A DNA stretch of 53,082 bases from NCBI GenBank assembly GCA_002307035.1, contig DBTL01000025.1:1-53082 (forward strand), in the 5' to 3' direction. The notes under the pieces were generated by a model, which was given only the letters and a program-made list of their open reading frames with translations, did not search any database and had not been told where the DNA came from. This DNA is from Bacteroides sp. UBA1317 (lineage in GTDB: Bacteria; Bacteroidota; Bacteroidia; Bacteroidales; Bacteroidaceae). Both the position numbers and the translations under genes were made by a program. Of the stretch, positions 41,749 to 51,876 are shown in pieces; within the stretch, counting starts at the first letter, position 1, and each line of letters opens with the position of its first letter.

Positions 41749-42635
41749 AAATGGGAAGCCTGCTTCTGTCGGGCATTGAAAACAATCCCCGAAACAATCA
41801 AAAGTAAACCGATGTAAGTAGAAACAACGATTTGCTCCCCCAGCACTGCATGAATGAGAAAGAGAGAAAGGAACGGGGAGAGATAGCACAGCTGATTGAT
41901 CAATGCAGGATTACTTGTTTTCCGTATGGCATAGCCAAAACAAACAAAAGGAATGCCAATTTCAAAAGCACCCACATACATGCCCGATAAAAGCCCGGGA
42001 AGAGAATGAATGTTGATTCCTACCACACAAGCTCCGATGACGAGATATAAAGTACCAAAAAGAAAACCGGCAAATAAGGCAACGGTTCCATCCACGTCAT
42101 TTTTTTTATTGGTCAAGATCCAATAAGAAGCCCATAAAAAGGATGTTAATACAGCAAGAAGCACACCTATTACTGAAATAGGTGCTCCGCCCAAGCTACC
42201 GGAACCGAATGAGATAAGCGCAACTCCAGCAAGAGAAAGAAACATGCCAATGTACTTCTTCTTAGGTATAGGTTGGCCGGCAAACAAAGAGAGCAACACC
42301 AACAGCACGATGGGCCAAGTATAGTTAATAGGTTGAGCTATCTGGGCAGGAAGTAAATCATACGCCCGAAACAAAACTAAATAATACAGCACCGGATTTA
42401 GTAAGCCCATCCAGACAAACCGCCCCCATTGCTTCCAACTTAAGGAACGCACCAGACTCCACTTCTTCTGTAGAAAAAGGGTACAGGTAAATATCAATAG
42501 AGCAGTACACGAAGCTATTAGTAATAGTTCAAAAGAGGTAAGATGTGACAGTGCTATCTTAAAAGCAGAAGCAACCGTCGACCAGCTTAGCACAGCTACA
42601 CCGGCACAGACGATTGCTTTATTTTCTTGTTTCAT
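41712..42635 (-). CDS. EamA/DMT-family membrane transporter
   Basis: The 307-residue inner-membrane protein has ten membrane helices as two EamA repeats (about 5-140 and 150-290). NYTWPIVLLVLLSLF closes the first and PALINQLCYLSPFLSL lies in the second. The drug/metabolite superfamily includes amino-acid and metabolite exporters; the substrate is unknown. Start MKQENKAIVCAGVAVLSWS at 42635. It lies 12 bp downstream of aminopeptidase P, so export of peptide or amino-acid products is conceivable. Its last codons contain array repeats. Confidence 0.88.
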   Translation of the reverse strand: MKQENKAIVCAGVAVLSWSTVASAFKIALSHLTSFELLLIASCTALLIFTCTLFLQKKWSLVRSLSWKQWGRFVWMGLLNPVLYYLVLFRAYDLLPAQIAQPINYTWPIVLLVLLSLFAGQPIPKKKYIGMFLSLAGVALISFGSGSLGGAPISVIGVLLAVLTSFLWASYWILTNKKNDVDGTVALFAGFLFGTLYLVIGACVVGINIHSLPGLLSGMYVGAFEIGIPFVCFGYAIRKTSNPALINQLCYLSPFLSLFLIHAVLGEQIVVSTYIGLLLIVSGIVFNARQKQASHLFPSNKTKVSSY

Positions 42636-42647
42636 GCTCGATTCTAA

Positions 42648-44021
42648 TTATCTTAGAGCTTCCACCTCATCTGTAGTCAGAGGAATCTTCTTACCCAAGC
42701 GGCGAGCACCGGTTTCGGTAATTAAATAATCTTCCTCGTTACGAATGCCTCCAAAATTCTTGTAAGCCTCAACAGCATCGTAGTTAATGAAGTCGGCGAA
42801 TTTCTTTTCCCCTTTCCATAAATCAATAAGTTCGGGAATAAAGTAAATGCCCGGTTCAATGGTATGCACAAAACCTGTCTCAAGCGGACGGGCAAGACGA
42901 AGTGATTTACGGCCAAACAGCGTGCTCTTTGGTTTACCATCATAGCCTACCCAAACTTCTCCAAGGTTTTCCATATCATGCACATCAAGTCCCATCATGT
43001 GTCCCAATCCATGAGGATAGAACAAAGCATGAGCTCCTTCACGCACAGCATCGTCGGCATTACCTTTCATCAAACCAAGTTGCTTCATACCCTCTACCAT
43101 GACACGGGCCGAAAGATCATATACATCAACAAAAGGAATGCCCGGTTTCAAAGTTTTCACCGATTCGAGATGCATGGCTACCTGAAGATCATAGATTTCT
43201 TTCTGACGCAAAGTAAATGTTTTATCAGCAGGAATGGTAGAAGACATGTCGCCGGCATATCCCATAGGAGTTTCCGCACCGGCATCAACAAGAAACAAAT
43301 CACCCGGCTTCACCGTGTTGCCGTGATAGTGATTGTGCAACGTCTGACCGTTGATGGTAGCAATGGTAGGAAACGACAGATCGGCGCCTGCCGCAGCTGC
43401 AACAGCTTCCAAGGCTGCCGCTACTTCATACTCCTTCATTCCGGGACGAACGGCCTTCATGGCAGCAATGTGCATATCGGCAGTAATATCACAAGCCTTT
43501 TCTATTTCAACAATCTCTTCTACAGATTTATAACTACGTTGCTTGATAATGGCACGAATGAAATCAAGCGAAGCCTCTTCATGTCCAACAGAGATACCCA
43601 ATAGTGCAAGTAATTTCAAGCTATGTTCAGCTCGGTAAGGAGCTAGATAATGAATCTTCTGCCCCTTTTGCGCCGCCTTATGTAAATAGTCTATAATCGT
43701 ATTGGAAGGCATGGTATGTGTCACACCCACGAGTTCGCTTTTTTCCCTCAACGTAGGCTGAGTACCCATCCATACAATATGATCGATGGTCAATTCATCA
43801 CCAAAGATGATGTCTTTGTCTTCATCAATGTCGATAATGGCAGAAAGACCGGAAAAAGAAAGACCGAAATAGTAAAGAAAAGTAGAGTCTTGACGATAAC
43901 GAAATGCGTTATCAGCATAATTCAAGCCATGTTCATCATTGCCCAAAAATAACAATATTCCAGAGCCTACCGTCTTTTTCAGCAGTGCTCTTCGCTGCAT
44001 ATAGGTTTCTTTAGAAAACAT
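42648..44021 (-). CDS. pepP2: Aminopeptidase P family protein (M24B)
   Basis: The 457-residue cytosolic Xaa-Pro peptidase has an AMP_N-type N-terminal domain (about 5-165; QDSTFLYYFGLSF) and an M24 domain. The metal ligands D246, D258, H341 (PHGLGHMMGLDVHD), E389 (HTIEPGIYF) and E429 (GIRNEED) are all present. It is the prokaryotic short type, distinct from the 596-residue form at 2.1 kb. A TATCTTTG -7 box lies at 44055-44048. It heads an operon with the EamA transporter. The symbol is a working label, not an established name. Confidence 0.9.
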   Translation of the reverse strand: MFSKETYMQRRALLKKTVGSGILLFLGNDEHGLNYADNAFRYRQDSTFLYYFGLSFSGLSAIIDIDEDKDIIFGDELTIDHIVWMGTQPTLREKSELVGVTHTMPSNTIIDYLHKAAQKGQKIHYLAPYRAEHSLKLLALLGISVGHEEASLDFIRAIIKQRSYKSVEEIVEIEKACDITADMHIAAMKAVRPGMKEYEVAAALEAVAAAAGADLSFPTIATINGQTLHNHYHGNTVKPGDLFLVDAGAETPMGYAGDMSSTIPADKTFTLRQKEIYDLQVAMHLESVKTLKPGIPFVDVYDLSARVMVEGMKQLGLMKGNADDAVREGAHALFYPHGLGHMMGLDVHDMENLGEVWVGYDGKPKSTLFGRKSLRLARPLETGFVHTIEPGIYFIPELIDLWKGEKKFADFINYDAVEAYKNFGGIRNEEDYLITETGARRLGKKIPLTTDEVEALR

Positions 44022-44150
44022 AATGTTCTGTTTTTAAGTTAGTCCAACAAAGATAACCCTTTTTATTGATAATTGATATTTGTCTATTTACGAATATCAA
44101 TTAAAATAATTACTTTTGTAGCGAGATAATGTTAGATTAAAGAAAGCAAT

Positions 44151-45614
44151 ATGGCACAAGGTTCGCGTCAGACGCAATCGCAAATACAGCAACAAACTCA
44201 GACTCTCTCTCCTCAACAGATTCTGGTTGTGAAATTATTGGAACTTCCTGCAGTGGAGCTGGAAGATCGTGTGCGTGCTGAGTTGCTTGAAAACCCCGCT
44301 TTGGAAGAAGGCAAAGAGGAAACGGCGGCCGATGATCTGGCTGCTACAGATGCTCAGGAAGGCGAAAGCGATGCCAATGAATATGATTCATTAAGCGACT
44401 ATCTGAGCGAAGATGACATTCCTGACTACAAATTACAAGAAAATAACCGTTCGAAAGGTGAGCAAGCCGAAGAAATTCCTTTCTCGGACGCGACCTCTTT
44501 TTACGAAATATTAAAAGAACAACTAGGCGAACGAAACCTGACCGAGCACGAACAGGAATTGGCTGAATACATCATCGGCTCACTTGATGACGACGGGCTA
44601 CTTCGGAAATCGCTGGAAAGTATCAATGACGAACTAGCCATCTATGCCGGAGTGAATACTTGTGAAGAGGAACTTGAAGAGGTGCTGAAAATTATTCAGG
44701 ATTTTGACCCGGCAGGGTTAGGTGCCCGTAACTTGCAAGAGTGTCTGACCATACAAATCCTTCGAAAAGAGCCTTCACCACTGCGACAAACCGAACTGGA
44801 TATTATTGAAAGATGCTACGAAGAATTTACGCGCAAGCATTGGGACAAAATTATGCAGAAGCTCGGATTGAGTGAAGAGGAATTTGAAGAAGCTATCGCA
44901 GAAATAACCAAATTAAATCCTCGACCAGGTAGTTCTCTTGGTGAAGTGATCGGACGAAATATGCAGCAAATCATACCGGACTTCACCGTTGAAACTTATG
45001 ATGACGGAACCATCATCCTTAGCATGAACAATCGGAATATGCCCGAGTTACGGATGAGTAGGGATTTCACGGAGATGGTTGAAGAACATACAAAAAACAG
45101 AGCCAACCAGACAAAGGAATCGAAAGAAGCAATGATGTTTCTCAAGCAAAAGATGGATTCGGCACAAGGATTCATTGATGCAGTGAAACAACGTCAAAAC
45201 ACTTTGCAAACAACCATGCAAGCAATCATCGACTTGCAACGCCCCTTCTTTCTTGAAGGAGACGAATCGCTGCTCCGCCCCATGATATTAAAAGATGTGG
45301 CTGAGCGCACGAGACTTGACATTTCCACGATATCAAGAGTGAGTAATAGTAAATACGTGCAAACCAATTATGGTGTATACTCCCTCAAATTCTTTTTTAG
45401 CGACGGCTATACCACTGAAGATGGTGAGGAGATGTCTGTCCGCGAAATCCGAAAGATATTAAAGGAATGCATTGACAATGAGAACAAGAAAAAGCCGCTT
45501 ACGGATGACGAATTGGCTGATATACTGAAAGAAAAAGGATATCCTATTGCCCGAAGAACGGTAGCTAAATATCGTCAGCAGTTAAACATACCTGTAGCAA
45601 GACTAAGAAGATAA
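44151..45614 (+). CDS. rpoN: RNA polymerase sigma-54 factor
   Basis: The 487-residue factor directs polymerase to -24/-12 promoters that need enhancer-binding ATPases. Its glutamine-rich activator-interaction region (SQIQQQTQTLSPQQILVVKLLELP, about 10-33) is followed by an acidic linker, a core-binding domain (about 110-300), a HTH and the RpoN box ARRTVAKYRQ (467-476). A TACTTTTG -7 box lies at 44111-44118. The PAP2-like gene follows by 43 bp and gcvH, purE and ispG continue on the same strand. Confidence 0.97.
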   Translation: MAQGSRQTQSQIQQQTQTLSPQQILVVKLLELPAVELEDRVRAELLENPALEEGKEETAADDLAATDAQEGESDANEYDSLSDYLSEDDIPDYKLQENNRSKGEQAEEIPFSDATSFYEILKEQLGERNLTEHEQELAEYIIGSLDDDGLLRKSLESINDELAIYAGVNTCEEELEEVLKIIQDFDPAGLGARNLQECLTIQILRKEPSPLRQTELDIIERCYEEFTRKHWDKIMQKLGLSEEEFEEAIAEITKLNPRPGSSLGEVIGRNMQQIIPDFTVETYDDGTIILSMNNRNMPELRMSRDFTEMVEEHTKNRANQTKESKEAMMFLKQKMDSAQGFIDAVKQRQNTLQTTMQAIIDLQRPFFLEGDESLLRPMILKDVAERTRLDISTISRVSNSKYVQTNYGVYSLKFFFSDGYTTEDGEEMSVREIRKILKECIDNENKKKPLTDDELADILKEKGYPIARRTVAKYRQQLNIPVARLRR

Positions 45615-45657
45615 AATAGACTTAAAATAGCTTGAAGAACTTAACAATAAAAAATAT

Positions 45658-46320
45658 ATGGAAGAGCATATCATTGCAGATAGGACGTTGATCAGGACAG
45701 CCAAAATTATATCGGCCGTCTTTACTCCGTTTTCTATTCCTTTTGTGGCATTTCTTATCTTGCTCTTATTTTCGTATTTGCGCATCATGCCGCTCACTTA
45801 CAAGTTGATCGTTCTGGGGGTTGTTTATTGCTTCACAATATTGATGCCTACATTGACGATCTTCTTATTCCGGAAAATCAATGGCTTCGAAGCAAAAGAT
45901 CTGACTGACCGCAAAAAACGTTATGTGCCCTACATACTGACGATCCTTTCTTACGTATTCTGCCTATTGATGATGCGTAAACTAAACATTCCGTGGTACA
46001 TGTCGGGAATTATTCTGGCAAGTCTGTTGGCTATGGGCATTAGCACCATAGTTAATCTAAAATGGAAGCTTAGTGAGCATATGATTGGCATGGGTGGTAT
46101 TGTAGCAGGATTAATCTCTTTCAGTGAATTATTCAGCTATAACCCTGTGTGGTGGCTGTGTCTCTTTTTAATCATAGCGGGCATACTGGGGACTGCCCGA
46201 ATTATTTTGCAGCACCATACACTAAGTGAAGTTCTCACCGGATTTGGCGTCGGCTTCATTTGCGCTCTGCTGGTGCTACATCCCGTAACCAATATCTTAT
46301 TTAGAATTTTCTTATTTTAA
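45658..46320 (+). CDS. Divergent PAP2-superfamily-like membrane protein
   Basis: The 220-residue protein has six membrane helices. It keeps two of the PAP2 phosphatase signatures in altered form: SEH (139-141) for SGH, and R181-x5-H187-x3-E191 for the usual RxxxxxHxxxD. The first K-x6-RP motif is not clear (TDRKKRYVPY near 83-92). It may be a lipid-phosphate phosphatase with changed chemistry or an inactive relative. It lies between rpoN and gcvH, and no substrate is indicated by the neighbours. Confidence 0.7.
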   Translation: MEEHIIADRTLIRTAKIISAVFTPFSIPFVAFLILLLFSYLRIMPLTYKLIVLGVVYCFTILMPTLTIFLFRKINGFEAKDLTDRKKRYVPYILTILSYVFCLLMMRKLNIPWYMSGIILASLLAMGISTIVNLKWKLSEHMIGMGGIVAGLISFSELFSYNPVWWLCLFLIIAGILGTARIILQHHTLSEVLTGFGVGFICALLVLHPVTNILFRIFLF

Positions 46321-46348
46321 TAATATGAACCTTTAAATTTTACTAATT

Positions 46349-46729
46349 ATGAAGTTTCCTGAAGAATTAAAGTACACCAAAGAACATGAATGGATTCGCC
46401 TGGATGGCGACGTGGCTTATATAGGTATCACTGATTATGCACAAGAACAATTAGGCGACATCGTTTTTGTCGATGTTCCCAGCGTAGGAGAAAAACTTGA
46501 AGCAGGAGAAGTGTTCGGTACCATCGAAGTTGTGAAAACAATCTCTGATCTTTTTCTACCTGTAGCAGGAGAAATCCTGGAACAAAACGAAACACTGGAA
46601 GAAAAACCAGAGTTAGTGAACCAAGATCCATACGGCGCAGGCTGGATTATAAAAATAAAACCGGCTGCCGATGCAGATTTTGATTCTCTGCTAGACTATA
46701 AAGAATACAAAAAAACGGTAAACGAATAA
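46349..46729 (+). CDS. gcvH: Glycine cleavage system H protein
   Basis: The 126-residue lipoyl carrier shuttles the aminomethyl group between the P and T proteins. The lipoylated lysine is K63 in GTIEVVKTISDL. The N-terminal segment YTKEHEWIRLDGDVAYIG and the C-terminal GAGWIIKIKP are typical. The other gcv genes are not here. It is 28 bp after the PAP2-like gene and 9 bp before purE. Confidence 0.97.
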   Translation: MKFPEELKYTKEHEWIRLDGDVAYIGITDYAQEQLGDIVFVDVPSVGEKLEAGEVFGTIEVVKTISDLFLPVAGEILEQNETLEEKPELVNQDPYGAGWIIKIKPAADADFDSLLDYKEYKKTVNE

Positions 46730-46738
46730 ACCAATAGT

Positions 46739-47245
46739 ATGACGCCAATTGTTAGTATAATCATGGGTAGCACATCTGATCTCCCCGTTATGGAGAAAGC
46801 GGCTCAATTACTAAACGATTTGCATGTACCATTTGAGATGAATGCACTCTCGGCTCACCGCACACCGGAAGCTGTAGAGGCATTCGCCAAAAATGCACAT
46901 TCAAAAGGAATTAAAGTGATTATCGCTGCTGCAGGTATGGCCGCCCATTTACCGGGAGTTATTGCAGCATCCACACCGTTACCGGTAATCGGTGTCCCTA
47001 TAAAATCTACACTCGATGGCATCGATGCACTGCTGGCCATCGTACAGATGCCTCCGGGAATTCCCGTGGCAACTGTAGGAATAAACGGTGCACTCAATGC
47101 TGCAATTCTTGCCATCCAGATGTTATCTCTGGAAGATAAAGAATTAGAAGCCAAATTCATCGCTTATAAAGAAGGACTTAAAAAGAAAATAGTTAAGGCC
47201 AACGAAGAGTTGAAGGAGGTGAAGTACGAGTTTAAAACAAATTAA
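46739..47245 (+). CDS. purE: N5-carboxyaminoimidazole ribonucleotide mutase
   Basis: The 168-residue class I PurE converts N5-CAIR to CAIR in purine synthesis. It has the phosphate-binding GSTSDLPVME, SAHRTPEAVEAF with the active-site His, and IIAAAGMAAHLPGV. Its stop codon directly precedes the ispG start, so the genes are translationally adjacent. purK is not in the window. Confidence 0.97.
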   Translation: MTPIVSIIMGSTSDLPVMEKAAQLLNDLHVPFEMNALSAHRTPEAVEAFAKNAHSKGIKVIIAAAGMAAHLPGVIAASTPLPVIGVPIKSTLDGIDALLAIVQMPPGIPVATVGINGALNAAILAIQMLSLEDKELEAKFIAYKEGLKKKIVKANEELKEVKYEFKTN

Positions 47246-49123
47246 ATGGATCTATTTAACTATTCCCGAAGGGAAACGTCTGAGGTTAACATTGGTGCCA
47301 TAGCTTTGGGTGGAAAGAACCCTATCCGCATCCAGTCGATGACCAATACATCCACTCAAGACACAGAAGCTTGCGTGGAACAAGTAAAGAGAATCATAGA
47401 TGCCGGAGGTGACTATGTCCGCCTGACCACGCAAGGAGTGAAAGAAGCTGAGAACCTCAAGAACATCAATGTCGCTTTGAGAGCTCAAGGATACATGAAT
47501 CCACTCGTAGCAGATATTCACTTCACCCCCAAAGTTGCCGACGTGGCGGCACTCTATGCCGAAAAAGTACGCATCAATCCGGGTAACTATCTGGATGCCC
47601 CGCGCACTTTCAAGCAAGTAAACTACACCGATGAAGAATATGCGCAGGAGTTAGCGAAGATTCGTGAGCGCCTTGTTACGTTCCTTACTATATGTAAGGA
47701 AAATAATACAGCTGTTCGCATTGGAGTGAATCACGGTTCCCTATCGGACCGCATCATGACTCGCTATGGAGACACACCCGAGGGAATGGTCGAATCGTGT
47801 ATGGAATTCCTTCGCATTTGCGTTGCCGAAAACTTCATGAACGTGGCTATCTCCATAAAAGCATCCAACACAGTAGTGATGGTAAGAACAGTAAGGCTAC
47901 TCGTGGAAGTAATGAAGAAAGAAGGGATGAAATTTCCACTTCATCTGGGAGTAACAGAGGCCGGAGACGGAGAAGATGGGCGTATAAAATCGGCACTAGG
48001 CATTGGAGCTTTACTAGCAGATGGATACGGAGACACCGTAAGAGTTTCGCTAAGCGAAGAACCTGAAGCAGAAATTCCTGTAGCCAAGAAATTGGTTGAC
48101 TATGTTACCCAACGCATCAAGCATCCTTATATACCAGGTTTAGAAGCAAAAGAATTTAATTACCTCGCTCCTGTACGTAGGCAAACGACTGAAGTTAAGA
48201 ATATCGGTGGAGAGAACGTTCCGGTAGTTATATCCGATCGGATGGACAATACATTCGAAACGAACCCTCAATTCATTCCCGACTACATCTACGCCGCAAG
48301 AGAATTACCGGCTCAATTAGAAGAAGGGCCTGACTATATACTCGATGCAGACGTATGGGAAGCCGAAAAAGCTTCATTCGAAAAAGCCGGAAAGAACTGT
48401 TGGCCAGCTTTCAACCATACACAGCTATTGGCTATTGGCAGTTGCCCTGCGGAACTTAAATTCCTGTTTATGCCCTACATGGCATTGACGGATGAAGTCA
48501 TTGCTTGTTTGAAAGTTCATCCTGAAATCGTGTTGCTATCACAAAGCAACCATCCTAACAGAGTGGGTGAGCATAGAGCATCAGTCCACCAACTGATGGT
48601 CGAAGGAGTTCAAAACCCAGTCGTTATTTTCCAACACTATTCCGAAAACCAAGCTGAAGATTTGCAAGTGAAAGCAGCAGCAGATATGGGTGCCTTGATT
48701 TTAGATGGTCTTTGCGATGGCATTTTCTTGTATAACCAAGGTAATCTTAGTCATGCTACAGTAGATGCAACAGCTTTCGGTATTCTACAAGCAGGACGTG
48801 TGCGTACAAGTAAAACGGAATACATATCTTGCCCGGGATGCGGACGCACACTTTTCAGTCTGCAGAGCACCATTGCTCGTATAAAAGCAGCCACATCGCA
48901 TTTGAAAGGACTAAAAATAGGCATCATGGGATGTATTGTAAATGGTCCGGGAGAGATGGCTGATGCCGATTACGGCTACGTAGGTGCAGGCAGAGGAAAA
49001 ATCAGCCTATATAAGCGCAAAGAGTGTATAGAAAAAAACATTCCGGAAGCAGAAGCGGTAGACAAACTCATAGCCTTGATTAAAGCAAATGGAGACTATT
49101 ATTCGGAAGAGGAAAGTTTATAA
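47246..49123 (+). CDS. ispG: 4-hydroxy-3-methylbut-2-enyl diphosphate synthase, large (three-domain) form
   Basis: The 625-residue iron-sulfur enzyme performs the penultimate step of the MEP isoprenoid pathway. A TIM barrel (about 1-270) is followed by a large inserted domain (about 290-520), as in plants and Bacteroidota, then the reductase-like domain whose 4Fe-4S cysteines lie in SCPGCGRTLF and IMGCIVNGPGE. The ATG abuts the purE stop. It is the last gene of the rpoN-to-ispG run, followed by a hairpin. Confidence 0.96.
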   Translation: MDLFNYSRRETSEVNIGAIALGGKNPIRIQSMTNTSTQDTEACVEQVKRIIDAGGDYVRLTTQGVKEAENLKNINVALRAQGYMNPLVADIHFTPKVADVAALYAEKVRINPGNYLDAPRTFKQVNYTDEEYAQELAKIRERLVTFLTICKENNTAVRIGVNHGSLSDRIMTRYGDTPEGMVESCMEFLRICVAENFMNVAISIKASNTVVMVRTVRLLVEVMKKEGMKFPLHLGVTEAGDGEDGRIKSALGIGALLADGYGDTVRVSLSEEPEAEIPVAKKLVDYVTQRIKHPYIPGLEAKEFNYLAPVRRQTTEVKNIGGENVPVVISDRMDNTFETNPQFIPDYIYAARELPAQLEEGPDYILDADVWEAEKASFEKAGKNCWPAFNHTQLLAIGSCPAELKFLFMPYMALTDEVIACLKVHPEIVLLSQSNHPNRVGEHRASVHQLMVEGVQNPVVIFQHYSENQAEDLQVKAAADMGALILDGLCDGIFLYNQGNLSHATVDATAFGILQAGRVRTSKTEYISCPGCGRTLFSLQSTIARIKAATSHLKGLKIGIMGCIVNGPGEMADADYGYVGAGRGKISLYKRKECIEKNIPEAEAVDKLIALIKANGDYYSEEESL

Positions 49124-49237
49124 GGGAAGAAAATCTTGACTCACCTGATTCACACCTTTAGCTTGAAGTTGCCCAATAATTGGCAATTTATAGCATTCCA
49201 GAAGAATCTAGCCGGTGTGTGATTAATTGATGAGGCA

Positions 49238-49283
49238 AAAGAAAGCCAACTAATTCAAAAAGATGAATTAGTTGGCTTTCTTT
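49238..49283. terminator. 19-bp perfect hairpin between ispG and the esterase gene
   Basis: The arms 49238-49256 and 49265-49283 are exact reverse complements with an 8-nt loop. It lies 115 bp past ispG and 68 bp past the esterase on the other strand, and can terminate both. The remainder of the 228-bp gap shows no gene. Confidence 0.75.
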
Positions 49284-49351
49284 GTATCTTTCAGATTCAC
49301 CTGAAGAGATCGGAATTGATCTCCCAATGGGACAATCAATTGGAAGCTTTT

Positions 49352-50122
49352 CTATTTTTTCTTTTGCTGAAAAAGCCAGTCCATGAACCCCGGATAATTG
49401 AATGCAGGATCCCAACTACCATGGTTGCATCCCGGGAACTCAATATACTCAACGGTTGCTCCGAAAGCTTTCAAGGCTTTATAAGCCTCTCGAGAGCCTT
49501 CTACAGGCACCACATCGTCACTATCTCCATGAAAGATACGGAAACTGGTCTTCTTTACTTTTTTAAGCCGATCCGGGTTTATCGTACCACAAATTGGAAT
49601 AGCAGCAGCAAACAAATCAGGGAAGCGACTGACAAAATCATAAGTACCCATCCCTCCCATTGAAAGACCAATAATATAAATCCTACTTTTATCAACCTCT
49701 GGCATAGCAAGATAGGTATCAAGTAGTTCTTTCACATCACGAAGCATAGGCGTTAGCTCCGGTGAGCTCGGCATTTCCGAAGGCTGAAAGGATGTCGGTC
49801 GAGAAGGATAGCCCCAATAGCCGGACAACGGACACTGAGGGCACAAGACAAAAGTAGGATACTTCTCCCTATTTACAGGATTTTGAAACATCCGGCTACC
49901 ATGCGTAAGTTGTTTCTCATTATCATCACCACGTTCGCCGGCACCATGCAAAAACAACACCAATGGATATTTCTTTCCGGAATCTATGACTTCGGGGCGA
50001 AGCAATCTATAATTCAATGAATCACCCGCTGACGACACAAACACTTTCTTTTCGTACTCTCCTTGTGCTAATGTATAAGCGCTTAGTAAGAGAAAAGGCA
50101 ATAAGAAGATCAACTTTTTCAT
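49352..50122 (-). CDS. Exported alpha/beta-hydrolase (esterase/prolyl-oligopeptidase-like)
   Basis: The 256-residue protein has a signal peptide (MKKLIFLLPFLLLSAYTLA, cleavage before Gln about residue 20). The fold carries the oxyanion region LFLHGAGERG, nucleophile elbow GLSMGGMG, acid in HGDSDDVVP and His in CNHGSW, so the triad is complete. It resembles the dienelactone hydrolase/phospholipase-type family known as predicted peptidases. Substrate unknown. It is 21 bp downstream of the S41 protease gene and in one operon with it. Confidence 0.87.
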   Translation of the reverse strand: MKKLIFLLPFLLLSAYTLAQGEYEKKVFVSSAGDSLNYRLLRPEVIDSGKKYPLVLFLHGAGERGDDNEKQLTHGSRMFQNPVNREKYPTFVLCPQCPLSGYWGYPSRPTSFQPSEMPSSPELTPMLRDVKELLDTYLAMPEVDKSRIYIIGLSMGGMGTYDFVSRFPDLFAAAIPICGTINPDRLKKVKKTSFRIFHGDSDDVVPVEGSREAYKALKAFGATVEYIEFPGCNHGSWDPAFNYPGFMDWLFQQKKK

Positions 50123-50143
50123 GATGAAATGAATTTATAAATA

Positions 50144-51820
50144 CTATTTCTTACCCGGTGCTAAGATTCCTCTGTATCTTTCAGAATTGCTTAATACTTT
50201 AATTGCTTGTTGCAAGTCATCATCATCCTTCAACTGCTGTATAATACTGCCTCGTTGGAAATAATAACGCTTGATAATTTCAATCGAAATCATATTCTTA
50301 ATGTCCTTTGAAAAATAATCTAAGTCACGATCAAGATTATGGGTCAACTTTTTCTCTAATGCCTTAAACTCCTCCGAAGCACCATCCATATAGCCTTCAA
50401 ACGAAGCAGCCTCTTTGAGCGTTTTAAGAATCTTCTCACTTTGCTGATCGTACTTAAAATCAGAAGACTTCACCAGAGTTTTAAAATCAGCATAATCAGC
50501 ATCCGTTAAAGCAAACTTCTCAGGAGAAACAACCGTAACATGTTTCAAGCAATAGTTTGTAGCATAGTTAAATATGAGATTGTCATTGATCAAATAGAAC
50601 AATATATTAGGCAACTTCTGCTGTTCAACAGTTATATCAGGACTCACACCTCCGCCATCACGAACTTCTCGTCCACCGGCAGTATGAAAGACTGTCGTTA
50701 AGCTATCCGGTATACGCCCTACACTACCATCTTCATTTCTATTTTTATAGTCAATGGCTTGCACACACCGTCCACTTGGTATATAATACTTCGAAGTTGT
50801 TATTTTAAGCGTGCCCCCATAAGGCAGCGAACGAGGAACCTGCACCAAACCCTTACCAAAAGTACGGTTACCGATAATCACTGCACGATCAAGGTCTTGC
50901 AAAGAACCTGCAAGTATCTCTGAAGAAGAAGCTGTTCCACTATTCACCATCACAGCGATAGGTATTTCCGTATCCAGAGGTTCACGCAAAGTTTTATACG
51001 TACTGCTGGCCTGTTTAATTTTTCCTTTCGTTGTCACAATCGTTTTGCCACGAGGAAGAAAGAAGTTCGCTATCTCAACAGCCTCATCAAGTAAACCTCC
51101 ACCGTTACCCCGCAAATCAATGATAAGAGATGTTATACCCTTGTTCTTCTTCAAATCTAAGAATGCCTGTTTAAATTCTTTAGAGGGATTGCCCGAAAAA
51201 CTATTTAGGTTGATATAGCCAATCTTATTGCCTACTACTCCATAATATGGCACAGTGGGTAGTTGAATTGATTTACGAACAATTGTAAATGACAGTGGCT
51301 TCTTCATGCCGGGACGTTCTACTGTAAGTACAAAACTTGTACCCACTTGCCCCCGAAGCATGGCACTAACTTCATCATTGTTCTTCCCTGTCAAATCTTT
51401 GCCATCGATATCCATTAAAACGTCACCAACTTTGAGTCCTACAAGAGCCGCAGGCATTCCTTCGTATGGTTCTGCAATGACCGAACGTTTACGCCTCTGA
51501 TCATATGTTATCATCGAGCCAATTCCTCCGTAAGAGCCCTTAATCATCTGTTCTAACTCGCTCTGGTCTTCTTCCGGAAAATAGTTTGTATAAGGATCAA
51601 GAGACATCAACATACCGTCAATACCTTCACGAAGTGTTTTGTTTGGATCAATCGTATCGACGTAGAACATATCAAGTTCCTTCACTATGGCATTGAATAT
51701 TTCAAGGTTTTTGGCCAATTGGAAGTTACGACTATCTCCACTCTTGAAACTAAAGAAAGCCACTATTGTTAAAACAGCTATTGCTACAATACCATTCCGC
51801 TTATTTAGGAATCTTCTCAT
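50144..51820 (-). CDS. S41-family C-terminal processing protease
   Basis: The 558-residue periplasmic protease is anchored by an N-terminal membrane segment (about 10-27). A PDZ domain (about 90-170; GGIGSMITYD, GLKVGDVLMDIDG) precedes the S41 catalytic domain with S300 in NSGTASSSEI and K323 in GNRTFGKGLVQ. A C-terminal extension (about 400-558) is helical. Such CtpA-type enzymes trim envelope proteins. It follows the PfkB kinase gene by 56 bp. Confidence 0.93.
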   Translation of the reverse strand: MRRFLNKRNGIVAIAVLTIVAFFSFKSGDSRNFQLAKNLEIFNAIVKELDMFYVDTIDPNKTLREGIDGMLMSLDPYTNYFPEEDQSELEQMIKGSYGGIGSMITYDQRRKRSVIAEPYEGMPAALVGLKVGDVLMDIDGKDLTGKNNDEVSAMLRGQVGTSFVLTVERPGMKKPLSFTIVRKSIQLPTVPYYGVVGNKIGYINLNSFSGNPSKEFKQAFLDLKKNKGITSLIIDLRGNGGGLLDEAVEIANFFLPRGKTIVTTKGKIKQASSTYKTLREPLDTEIPIAVMVNSGTASSSEILAGSLQDLDRAVIIGNRTFGKGLVQVPRSLPYGGTLKITTSKYYIPSGRCVQAIDYKNRNEDGSVGRIPDSLTTVFHTAGGREVRDGGGVSPDITVEQQKLPNILFYLINDNLIFNYATNYCLKHVTVVSPEKFALTDADYADFKTLVKSSDFKYDQQSEKILKTLKEAASFEGYMDGASEEFKALEKKLTHNLDRDLDYFSKDIKNMISIEIIKRYYFQRGSIIQQLKDDDDLQQAIKVLSNSERYRGILAPGKK

Positions 51821-51876
51821 AATAATTAATGTGTTGATTTACGACTGGACTAATTAACAAGTAAACAAATCAATAT

